Shown here piece by piece: positions 6,303 through 12,104 of a stretch of DNA of 12,104 nt. A model generated the notes under the pieces. That model worked only from the letters and a program-made list of their open reading frames with translations. It ran no database searches and was not told the origin of the DNA. Each line of letters starts with the position of its first letter. Positions within the stretch are counted from its first letter, which is position 1. The position numbers and the translations under genes were made by a program. Location of the stretch: NCBI GenBank assembly GCA_934307335.1, contig CAKRCL010000053.1:1-12104 (forward strand), written 5' to 3'. The DNA comes from an uncultured Dorea sp. Its GTDB lineage: Bacteria; Bacillota; Clostridia; Lachnospirales; Lachnospiraceae.

Positions 6303-7727
6303 ATGACAGATAGTCGGTTGAGAGGTAATGAAAAAAACGACGGAAGTTGTGTAAAGGTTCCAAGAATATTGCTGACAGCCACATCTAGTGGAAGTGGAAA
6401 GACTATGATTACGTGTGGAATATTAAAGGCTTTGAAAAATAGAGGCCTTGACTGTGCAGCGTTTAAATGCGGACCGGATTATATTGATCCAATGTTTCAT
6501 AGAGAGGTCCTTGGAATCGCCAGCTACAATTTAGATACGTTTATGTGCGGAAGAAGTGGCGTAAGGAGTTCACTTCTTCTTCATGGTGATAAAAGAGATA
6601 TCTGTGTGCTGGAAGGAGTTATGGGATATTATGACGGAATCGCCGGTATCTCAAAGGAAGCAAGTGCCTGGGATGTGGCAGACGCAACGGATACACCTGC
6701 AATATTGATTTTGGATTGCAAAGGATTATCTGTATCAGCGGTTGCAGTTGTAAAAGGATTTTTGGAATATGAATCTAAGAATCATATTGCCGGAGTGATT
6801 TTAAATCGGCTTTCACCGATGATGTATGGCAGAATGAAGCAGATGATAGAAGAACAACTGTATATTCGGGTGTACGGTTATGTACCGGTTGTGCCAGATT
6901 GTGTGCTGGAAAGCAGGTATTTAGGGCTGCAGCTTCCAGGAGAAGTAGATAAGATAGAAGAAAAATTAGAACGACTGGCGGCAATTATAGAAGATTCTGT
7001 AGATTTGGACGGGTTGTCAGAGCTTGCAAGTGCTGCATCTGTGCCAGATGAGAATACTTTGGAATCATTGACAACGATTCATGGATCAAATTCCCAGATT
7101 GGACAAAGGGTTCGTATTGCAGTTGCCGCGGATGAAGCATTTTGTTTTATTTATCCAGATAATCTTGAAATATTAAGACAGATGGGGGCAGAAATTATTA
7201 CATTTTCACCACTTCATGATCCGTCCATCCCGAAGGAAATTCAGGGAATTGTACTTTACGGCGGTTATCCGGAACTGTATGCAGAAAAATTGAGTCAAAA
7301 TCAGACGATGCTTGAAAGTGTGAGACAGGCAATTTTGAATGGGACTCCATGTATTGCAGAATGTGGCGGTTTTATGTATTTGCAGGAGAAAATGCAGGGG
7401 TCTGACGGGAAAGATTATAATATGGCAGGAGTGATAGCTGGAAAAAGTTATAAGACAGACAGGCTTCGAAGATTTGGATATATTACTTTGTCTGGGGAAA
7501 AAGTCTTTGGGCGTGAAGTCGGGGAGATTACAGCACACGAATTTCATTATTATGAATCTGAAGATTGCGGACATGCATTTACAGCGAAGAAGCCATTGTC
7601 CAGCCGTGGATGGGAATGTATGTTCAGTACAGATACCTTACTTGCAGGTTATCCCCATATTCATTATATGGGAAATAAGAAGGTGGCAGAAGCATTTATT
7701 GCAGCATGCAATAAATATACGGATTAA
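6303..7727 (+). CDS. cbiA: CbiA, cobyrinate a,c-diamide synthase
   Basis: The 474-residue glutamine-dependent amidotransferase uses ATP to amidate the a and c carboxylates of the corrin ring. The N-terminal dethiobiotin-synthetase-like domain has the P-loop TSSGSGKT (27-34), KCGPDYIDPMFH (55-66), LDTFMC (77-82) and EGVMGYYDG (104-112). The C-terminal glutaminase domain runs from about 268 to 470, with LYGGYPELYAEKL (318-330), the nucleophile in AECGGFMYL (Cys354), HEFHYYES (412-419) and PHIHYMGN (451-458). The ATG follows AAAGGA at seven bases and leaves about 18 polar residues before the conserved PRILLTATSSG, slightly more than in many relatives. No better in-frame start is visible. The 33-base gap before it is the second-largest in the operon, but I see no promoter in it. 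Confidence 0.96.
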   Translation: MTDSRLRGNEKNDGSCVKVPRILLTATSSGSGKTMITCGILKALKNRGLDCAAFKCGPDYIDPMFHREVLGIASYNLDTFMCGRSGVRSSLLLHGDKRDICVLEGVMGYYDGIAGISKEASAWDVADATDTPAILILDCKGLSVSAVAVVKGFLEYESKNHIAGVILNRLSPMMYGRMKQMIEEQLYIRVYGYVPVVPDCVLESRYLGLQLPGEVDKIEEKLERLAAIIEDSVDLDGLSELASAASVPDENTLESLTTIHGSNSQIGQRVRIAVAADEAFCFIYPDNLEILRQMGAEIITFSPLHDPSIPKEIQGIVLYGGYPELYAEKLSQNQTMLESVRQAILNGTPCIAECGGFMYLQEKMQGSDGKDYNMAGVIAGKSYKTDRLRRFGYITLSGEKVFGREVGEITAHEFHYYESEDCGHAFTAKKPLSSRGWECMFSTDTLLAGYPHIHYMGNKKVAEAFIAACNKYTD

Positions 7728-7748
7728 AGAGACGGGAGGTTTAGACGT

Positions 7749-8816
7749 ATGACAAGAGAAGAAGAACTAAAAAAGGTGATTGCAGGTATTGATAATTTGA
7801 ATACGGAAGCAATGGAACTGGCACAGAAAAAGTGGAATTCCATTGCAAAGCCTCTGCATAGTCTTGGAAAACTGGAAGATCATATCATTCGGATTGCCGG
7901 AATTACAGGAAATGCAAAGGTACATCTGGATAAGAGAGCATTGATCGATATGTGTGCAGATAATGGTGTTGTAGAGGAAGGCGTGACTCAGACCGGACAG
8001 GAAGTGACTGCAATTGTGGCAGAGAATTTTCTAGACTGTGCAACCAGTGCTGCAATTATGTGTCAGAGTGCACATGTAGATTTGTTCCCGATTGATATCG
8101 GAATGGCGCGTGATACAAGAGTGCCGGATTACAAGGTTGCATATGGCACAAAGAATATGGTAAAAGAGCCTGCGATGACAAGAGAAGAGGCACTTCAGGC
8201 AATCTTGACAGGAGTGCAGCTTGTAAAAGAAAAAAAAGATGCCGGATACCAGATTCTTGCAACTGGCGAGATGGGAATTGGAAATACGACGACGAGTAGT
8301 GCAGTTGCCAGTGTTCTTTTGGATGAACCGGTTGAGGTGATGACCGGAAGAGGAGCAGGACTTGACAGGGCAGGACTTGACAGAAAGATAAAAGCAATCA
8401 AAAGCGCAATTAAAAAACATGAGCCGAATGCAGAGGATGCAGTGGATGTGCTTGCAAAGGTCGGAGGGTTTGATCTTGCCGGACTTACCGGAATCTATCT
8501 TGGAGGAGCGTATTATCGTATTCCTGTTATTATGGACGGATTTATATCTGCGGTAGCTGCCCTTGCTGCGGTACAGTTGTGTGATCAGGCGAGAGAGTAT
8601 ATTATCGTATCTCATGTGTCAAAAGAACCGGGCATGCATATACTGCTGGAGGCACTTGGAATGGAGGCATCCATGACTTGTGATATGTGTCTTGGAGAAG
8701 GTACAGGGGCAGTCGCATTTTTACCTGTGTTAGATATGGCGCTGGCTGTCTATGAGAAAATGAGTACATTTTCGGATATCAATATTGATGATTATGAGGA
8801 ATTTGGGGATAAGTAG
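7749..8816 (+). CDS. cobT: CobT, nicotinate-nucleotide:dimethylbenzimidazole phosphoribosyltransferase
   Basis: The 355-residue enzyme moves phosphoribose from nicotinate mononucleotide to the lower-ligand base, giving the alpha-ribazole phosphate used by CobS. Family motifs are WNSIAKPLHSLGKLE (29-43), CADNGVVEEGVTQTGQEVT (69-87), GEMGIGNTTTSSA (173-185), TGRGAGLD (199-206) and VSHVSKEPGMHILLEALG (287-304). The catalytic glutamate of LGEGTGA falls at residue 317, the same number as in the Salmonella enzyme. The ATG is preceded by GGGAGG (7734-7739). A 14-base DNA segment is repeated at 8355-8368 and 8370-8383, giving AGLDR twice, but the protein appears not to be lengthened. The base used in vivo (dimethylbenzimidazole or another) cannot be read from this sequence. 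No bza or bluB gene is in the window. Confidence 0.97.
   Translation: MTREEELKKVIAGIDNLNTEAMELAQKKWNSIAKPLHSLGKLEDHIIRIAGITGNAKVHLDKRALIDMCADNGVVEEGVTQTGQEVTAIVAENFLDCATSAAIMCQSAHVDLFPIDIGMARDTRVPDYKVAYGTKNMVKEPAMTREEALQAILTGVQLVKEKKDAGYQILATGEMGIGNTTTSSAVASVLLDEPVEVMTGRGAGLDRAGLDRKIKAIKSAIKKHEPNAEDAVDVLAKVGGFDLAGLTGIYLGGAYYRIPVIMDGFISAVAALAAVQLCDQAREYIIVSHVSKEPGMHILLEALGMEASMTCDMCLGEGTGAVAFLPVLDMALAVYEKMSTFSDINIDDYEEFGDK
8355..8383 (+). repeat. Tandem 14-base repeat inside cobT
   Basis: GCAGGACTTGACAG occurs at 8355-8368 and 8370-8383 with a 15-base period, encoding AGLDR twice in the region of the TGRGAGLD motif. From memory of the family, the surrounding spacing fits relatives without an insertion, so this may be convergence or a local conversion rather than an added copy. 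Confidence 0.7.
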
Positions 8817-8818
8817 GG

Positions 8819-9376
8819 ATGATGCATGTAATTACCGGAGGCAGCGGAAGTGGTAAATCTGCTTATGCAGAAATGTGGCTGACCGGGAATAAGAAAAACG
8901 GAACGAATGTAGTATCACCATGTTCATATGTCTATATTGCAACGATGCGTTCTTTTGGTGCTGAGACACAGAAAAAGATTGAACGGCATAGGAAGATGCG
9001 CGCAGGAAAAGGTTTTCAGACTCTGGAATGTTATGGGGATCTGAGAATGCTGGATGAAAAATTGCAGTATCATGAAACGGCTGGAATTTTGCTGGAGTGC
9101 ATTTCGAATCTGCTTGCAGATGTGCTGTATCTGGAAGATGGAAGTTTGAGAGAAGATGAAGAAGTTTTAAACATGATCGTAGAAGGAATTCGATATCTGA
9201 ATAAGAAGACAGACCGATTGGTGATTGTGACGAATGAAGTGCATAGTGATGTTCAGGATTATTCTGCAGAGACGCGAAAATATATCGAATTGCTTGGGCG
9301 TATCAATCAGGAACTGGGAAATATGGCAGATCAAGTAACCGAAGTGGTGTATGGAATTCCGGTTAAAATCAAATAA
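8819..9376 (+). CDS. cobU: CobU, adenosylcobinamide kinase/adenosylcobinamide-phosphate guanylyltransferase
   Basis: The 185-residue protein has the CobU-type P-loop GGSGSGKSAYAE (7-18), the strand YIATM (39-43) and the histidine box IERHRKMRAGKGFQTLE (54-70), whose His57 matches the residue guanylylated in CobU. LLECISNLLAD (91-101) and VIVTNEVHSD (135-144) follow. It phosphorylates adenosylcobinamide and converts it to the GDP form for CobS. After NEV the usual G-x-G-I-V-P motif is absent, and residues 142-152 read HSDVQDYSAET instead. The tail RINQELGNMADQVTEVVYGIP is otherwise typical of the family. The gene begins two bases after the cobT stop. GGGGA (8805-8809) at nine bases supports the ATG at 8819, though the ATG at 8822 is also possible. 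Overall it looks functional as a clostridial CobU variant. Confidence 0.92.
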   Translation: MMHVITGGSGSGKSAYAEMWLTGNKKNGTNVVSPCSYVYIATMRSFGAETQKKIERHRKMRAGKGFQTLECYGDLRMLDEKLQYHETAGILLECISNLLADVLYLEDGSLREDEEVLNMIVEGIRYLNKKTDRLVIVTNEVHSDVQDYSAETRKYIELLGRINQELGNMADQVTEVVYGIPVKIK

Positions 9377-9439
9377 AAAATGAGAACACAGGGCAGGTGA
9401 AAAGTAAGAGTTCTGTGTATCTGGAAAGGGATAGAAAAC

Positions 9440-10225
9440 ATGAAAAAAATGTGGAACAGTTTTAAAATCGCATTTTCGATGTATAGTAAGATTCCAATGC
9501 CACAAAGTGAGTGGACAGATGAAAATATGTCGCTTGCTATGTGTTTCTTTCCATGGGTAGGTGCAGTGATCGGTCTGGTCACATGGCTTATCTATAGGGG
9601 AAGCCAGTGGCTTATAGAAGGTCAGAATTTATTCCTGACCATCTTATTAGTGCTCATTCCGATTTTTATTACCGGAGGAATTCATCTGGATGGATTTTTG
9701 GATACGCAGGATGCATTAAGTTCCTATCAGCCAATGGAACGCAGGCTTGAAATTTTGAAAGATTCCCATGCAGGAGCATTTGCCATTATATCGTGTAGTG
9801 TATATTTATTGGCATATACGGGTATTTATTCAATCTTGAATGAACATGCGGTAACAGTTATCGCAATCAGTTTTATGTTATCGAGGACTTTAAGCGGATT
9901 ATCTGTTATTTGTTTTCCACAGGCAAGAAAAAAAGGACAGGGGCTTGTAGCTACATTTTCAGAGAGTGCAGAGAAAAAAATTAACAGAAGGACACTATGT
10001 ATTTATTTTATTATAATCAGTGTACTTATGGTTGTTGTCGGAAAAGCAACAGGAGTAGTAGCAGTTATAACAGCTCTTCTTGTGTTTTGGTATTATCATC
10101 ATATGAGTATCAGTAAGTTTGGAGGAGTAACTGGTGATCTGGCAGGATATTTTCTGCAAATGTGTGAAATACTTATGGCTTTGGCAATTGTTGTGACAGA
10201 AAGAATGACATTGCTTGTAAAGTAG
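9440..10225 (+). CDS. cobS: CobS, adenosylcobinamide-GDP ribazoletransferase (membrane)
   Basis: The 261-residue integral membrane enzyme joins adenosylcobinamide-GDP to alpha-ribazole phosphate, giving adenosylcobalamin phosphate. The family motifs are GGIHLDGFLDTQDAL (79-93), with the aspartates thought to bind metal, KDSHAGAFAI (107-116), and FGGVTGDLAGYFLQ (227-240). Hydrophobic stretches at about 35-52, 63-79, 112-130, 138-156, 187-203, 204-219 and 240-252 suggest six or seven membrane segments. AAAGGG (9425-9430) lies nine bases before the ATG. The 63-base gap upstream is the longest in the operon. It holds no convincing promoter or terminator, only short competing inverted matches (ACACAG/CTGTGT and AGAAC/GTTCT). 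CobU and a CobU-like gene lie on either side, matching their supply of the GDP substrate. Confidence 0.95.
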   Translation: MKKMWNSFKIAFSMYSKIPMPQSEWTDENMSLAMCFFPWVGAVIGLVTWLIYRGSQWLIEGQNLFLTILLVLIPIFITGGIHLDGFLDTQDALSSYQPMERRLEILKDSHAGAFAIISCSVYLLAYTGIYSILNEHAVTVIAISFMLSRTLSGLSVICFPQARKKGQGLVATFSESAEKKINRRTLCIYFIIISVLMVVVGKATGVVAVITALLVFWYYHHMSISKFGGVTGDLAGYFLQMCEILMALAIVVTERMTLLVK

Positions 10226-10237
10226 AGGTGAAGAAGT

Positions 10238-10627
10238 TTGATTATGATTATCGGAGGGGCATATCAGGGAAAGTTAAATTATGCGAAGAAGACATTTCCG
10301 GATGTGCAATGGATAGATGGCGAGTATTGCGAAAAAAATGAGATTTTTCAGTGTGAAGGAATCTATCATTTTCATAAATATATAGAACGATGTATGAAAG
10401 ATCAAGAAGAACTGGGGGGTCTGGCAGAAGAGATGTTAGCAAAAAATCCCCAATTAATAGTAGTGACAGATGAAATTGGTTATGGAATTGTTCCTATGGA
10501 TCCGTTTCTTCGTGAAGTACGGGAGATGACTGGGAGAATCTGTACAGAGCTTGCAGCAGGTGCAAAGAAAGTAGTCCGGGTTGTCTGTGGAATCCCAAAT
10601 GTAATCAAGGAGGATTCACGAAGATGA
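10238..10627 (+). CDS. Short CobU-like protein with altered P-loop
   Basis: The 129-residue protein resembles the two ends of CobU without its middle. It starts IIGGAYQGKLNYAK (4-17), a P-loop in which the Ser/Thr after GK is Leu. It later has VVTDEIGYGIVPMDP (75-89) and MTGRICTELAAGAKKVVRVVCGIP (97-120), matching the CobU segment that normally reads NEVG-x-GIVP, followed by a GR and a GIP. The histidine box bearing the guanylylated residue is absent. It may be a kinase-only relative, a partner of the full CobU, or a decayed paralogue. Position between cobS and cobC supports a role in nucleotide-loop assembly. GAGG (10225-10228) suits the TTG at 10238. The ATG at 10244 is a possible alternative and would remove two residues. 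The gene ends in an ATGA overlap with cobC. Confidence 0.75.
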   Translation: MIMIIGGAYQGKLNYAKKTFPDVQWIDGEYCEKNEIFQCEGIYHFHKYIERCMKDQEELGGLAEEMLAKNPQLIVVTDEIGYGIVPMDPFLREVREMTGRICTELAAGAKKVVRVVCGIPNVIKEDSRR

Positions 10628-11337
10628 TTCGATTTTATTTGATACGGCATTCGATGACAGCAGGTAATCTGAAAAAGAGATATATCGGGCGGACAGATGA
10701 ACCATTATGTTCAGAAGGAATTGCGTTATTAAAAAGCCAGATGGAGAAGAAGCTTTATCCGAAAGTGGAGAGAGTATATATAAGCCCGATGAAACGCTGC
10801 AAAGAAACAGCAGAGATCATTTTCAAAGATATGGATTTGACAGAGAGTGAATTTTATAAAATAGAAGAGCTTCGAGAATGCGATTTTGGTATTTTTGAAA
10901 ATAAAAATTATCAGGAGTTGTCAGATTGTAGAAAATATCAGGAATGGGTAGATAGTGGTGGAACGATGACATTTCCGAATGGGGAAAACCCAGAGGCATT
11001 TCGAAAAAGATGTGTGAAGGGATTTGAACAGATTATACAGGAATGCAGGCGTGATCATGTTGAAAAGGCAGCAATTGTGGCTCACGGTGGCACGATCATG
11101 AGTATTATGGACCACTTCGCCAGAGGGGTGAATGGGCAACCAGATGGTAGTTATTATGATTATCAGGTGAAGAACGGAGAAGGATATGAACTTATTATTA
11201 CAGATGCTATTACCGGTGACAGTAGGATTTGTACTGGATCTGATGTTCGGAGATCCGGTGTGGCTGTATCATCCGGTGAGAATGATCGGACATCTGATCT
11301 CTTGGGTGGAAAAAATTACAAGAAACTTATTTCCTAG
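10624..11337 (+). CDS. cobC: CobC-type histidine phosphatase (alpha-ribazole phosphatase) with tail overlapping cbiB
   Basis: This is a phosphoglycerate-mutase-like phosphatase. Residues 6-12 read LIRHSMT, with the phosphorylated histidine at 9. YISPMKRCKETAEI (52-65) carries the conserved arginine, LRECDFGIFE (83-92) the acidic residue, and VAHGGTIMSI (152-161) the second catalytic histidine, His154. In this operon it most likely removes phosphate from adenosylcobalamin phosphate or alpha-ribazole phosphate. An AAGGAGG site ten bases before the ATG and the ATGA overlap with the previous gene fix the start. At 237 residues it is longer than the usual 200 or so. The last 50 residues, after GEGYE, are polar and unlike the family, and are encoded out of frame by the first 152 bases of cbiB. 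The tail looks acquired by loss of the original stop. The cobC symbol rests mainly on context. Confidence 0.88.
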   Translation: MIRFYLIRHSMTAGNLKKRYIGRTDEPLCSEGIALLKSQMEKKLYPKVERVYISPMKRCKETAEIIFKDMDLTESEFYKIEELRECDFGIFENKNYQELSDCRKYQEWVDSGGTMTFPNGENPEAFRKRCVKGFEQIIQECRRDHVEKAAIVAHGGTIMSIMDHFARGVNGQPDGSYYDYQVKNGEGYELIITDAITGDSRICTGSDVRRSGVAVSSGENDRTSDLLGGKNYKKLIS

Positions 11338-12104
11338 TGGAAAAATAGGAGAGCGAATCGGTGGAGGTTTTCTGGTTGTAATCGTAGTTATAGTCAGTAT
11401 GCTGATTCCGGGAGGAATTCTATATGTGGCGTATCACATTTCTATTTATCTGGGGCTGGCAGTAGAAAGTTTTATGTGTTATCAGATATTGGCGACAAAA
11501 TCGTTGAAAGTAGAAAGCGATCGGGTCTATCAAGAATTAAAAACCGGAGATCTGGCGCGTGCAAGAAAAGCAGTATCTATGATTGTTGGACGAGATACAC
11601 AGAATCTGACGATGGAAGGTGTGACAAAAGCTACGGTAGAGACAGTGGCGGAAAATACATCAGATGGTGTGATCGCACCACTTTTTTATATGGTGATTGG
11701 CGGCGCGATACTTGGGTTTGGATATAAAGCTGTGAATACGATGGATTCTATGGTGGGATATAAAAATGAAAAATATCAGTATTTTGGTACAGTAGCGGCA
11801 AAGTTTGATGATGTTGTTAATTATATTCCGGCAAGACTGGCTGCCTGGCTTATGATTTTGGCAGCAGCAGTTACACATATGGATTGGAAAAATGCAAAAA
11901 AGATATATTTACGTGATCGGTACAATCATAAAAGCCCAAATTCGGCACAGACAGAATCCGTTATGGCGGGAGCTTTGGATGTACAATTGGCAGGAGATGC
12001 CTGGTATTTCGGAAAATTATGTCCGAAACCGACAATCGGGGATCCGATACGGGAAATTGAACCGGAAGATATACACAGATCACACATATTATTGTACGGG
12101 ACAG
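11186..12104 (+). CDS. cbiB: CbiB, adenosylcobinamide-phosphate synthase, 3' end cut by window edge
   Basis: 306 codons are visible and the frame is open at the edge; perhaps 10-20 residues are missing. CbiB is a membrane enzyme that attaches the (R)-1-amino-2-propanol phosphate arm to adenosylcobyric acid. The N-terminal signature is VGFVLDLMFGDP (13-24) followed by HPVRMIGHLI (29-38). Later come GRDTQNLTMEGVTKATVETVAEN (135-157), DGVIAPLFYM (160-169), NTMDSMVGYKN (184-194), KFDDVVNYIPARL (206-218) and PNSAQTESVMAGAL (251-264), all typical. Hydrophobic segments lie at about 8-20, 61-80, 84-97, 163-180 and 214-230. The ATG at 11186 has GGAG (11176-11179) six bases upstream and is the first start after an in-frame stop at 11168-11170. 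A start at 11204 is possible. Either way the gene begins well inside cobC. Confidence 0.94.
   Translation, partial: MNLLLQMLLPVTVGFVLDLMFGDPVWLYHPVRMIGHLISWVEKITRNLFPSGKIGERIGGGFLVVIVVIVSMLIPGGILYVAYHISIYLGLAVESFMCYQILATKSLKVESDRVYQELKTGDLARARKAVSMIVGRDTQNLTMEGVTKATVETVAENTSDGVIAPLFYMVIGGAILGFGYKAVNTMDSMVGYKNEKYQYFGTVAAKFDDVVNYIPARLAAWLMILAAAVTHMDWKNAKKIYLRDRYNHKSPNSAQTESVMAGALDVQLAGDAWYFGKLCPKPTIGDPIREIEPEDIHRSHILLYGT

Noticed and set aside
8031..8615. A 194-codon open frame antisense to cobT.
   Set aside because: It lies wholly within cobT, its product is rich in Cys, His and Ser with no recognisable domain, and it has no separate promoter. It is a codon-usage shadow.
9377..9439. Possible terminator or attenuator in the 63-base gap before cobS.
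   Set aside because: Only 5-6 base inverted matches with mutually exclusive pairing, no GC-rich stem and no T run.
11476..11727. An 83-codon plus-strand frame near the right edge.
   Set aside because: It is out of frame inside cbiB, whose translation shows continuous family motifs across the same stretch. The product is Arg- and Ser-rich with no domain.
1..12104. Mobile elements, CRISPR arrays, tRNA or rRNA genes, or a defence system.
   Set aside because: No transposase, terminal inverted repeats, regular repeat-spacer pattern or RNA gene could be seen. Coding sequence of one pathway fills nearly the whole window.

Overview
The window is almost entirely one long, tightly packed operon for anaerobic (cobalt-early) cobalamin biosynthesis. 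The genes are read left to right from about 596 to beyond the right edge. One unrelated gene, a YbaK/ProX-type aminoacyl-tRNA editing hydrolase, is cut by the left edge and points the other way. The base composition (moderately AT-rich, many AGA and GGA codons), the strong AGGAGG-type ribosome binding sites, the occasional TTG starts and the oxygen-independent enzymes CbiD and CbiG suggest an anaerobic Firmicute, most likely a gut clostridium of the Lachnospiraceae type. This placement is inferred from style and gene content only.

Layout: 1-398 (minus) is the partial proX/ybaK. 399-595 is a divergent intergenic region with a good promoter for each side. After it come cbiD (596-1729), cbiF/cobM (1726-2487), cbiG (2488-3552), cbiH/cobJ (3545-4282), a three-domain cobK/cbiJ-cbiE-cbiT fusion (4269-6269), cbiA/cobB (6303-7727), cobT (7749-8816), cobU (8819-9376), cobS (9440-10225), a short second CobU-like protein (10238-10627), a CobC-type histidine phosphatase (10624-11337) and cbiB (11186 to the edge). 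Most junctions abut or overlap, and I see no internal terminator, so one transcript is likely.

How they work together: CbiH, CbiF, CbiG, CbiD and the CobK-CbiE-CbiT fusion contract and methylate the corrin ring between cobalt-precorrin-3 and cobalt-precorrin-8. CbiA amidates the a and c side chains. CbiB attaches the aminopropanol arm. CobU activates adenosylcobinamide to its GDP form, CobT activates the lower-ligand base, CobS joins the two, and CobC removes the final phosphate. CbiL, CbiC, the cobalt chelatase, cobyric acid synthase (CbiP), the adenosyltransferase and the aminopropanol-phosphate enzyme CobD are not in the window and may lie to the right of cbiB.

There is no sign of a novel defence or mobile system. 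Points worth a second look are: the 152-base out-of-frame overlap of cobC with cbiB; two CobU-like proteins that keep complementary halves of the CobU signature motifs; the absence of a cobalamin riboswitch before cbiD, where an inverted repeat instead straddles the -10 box; and the three-step reductase/methyltransferase fusion.
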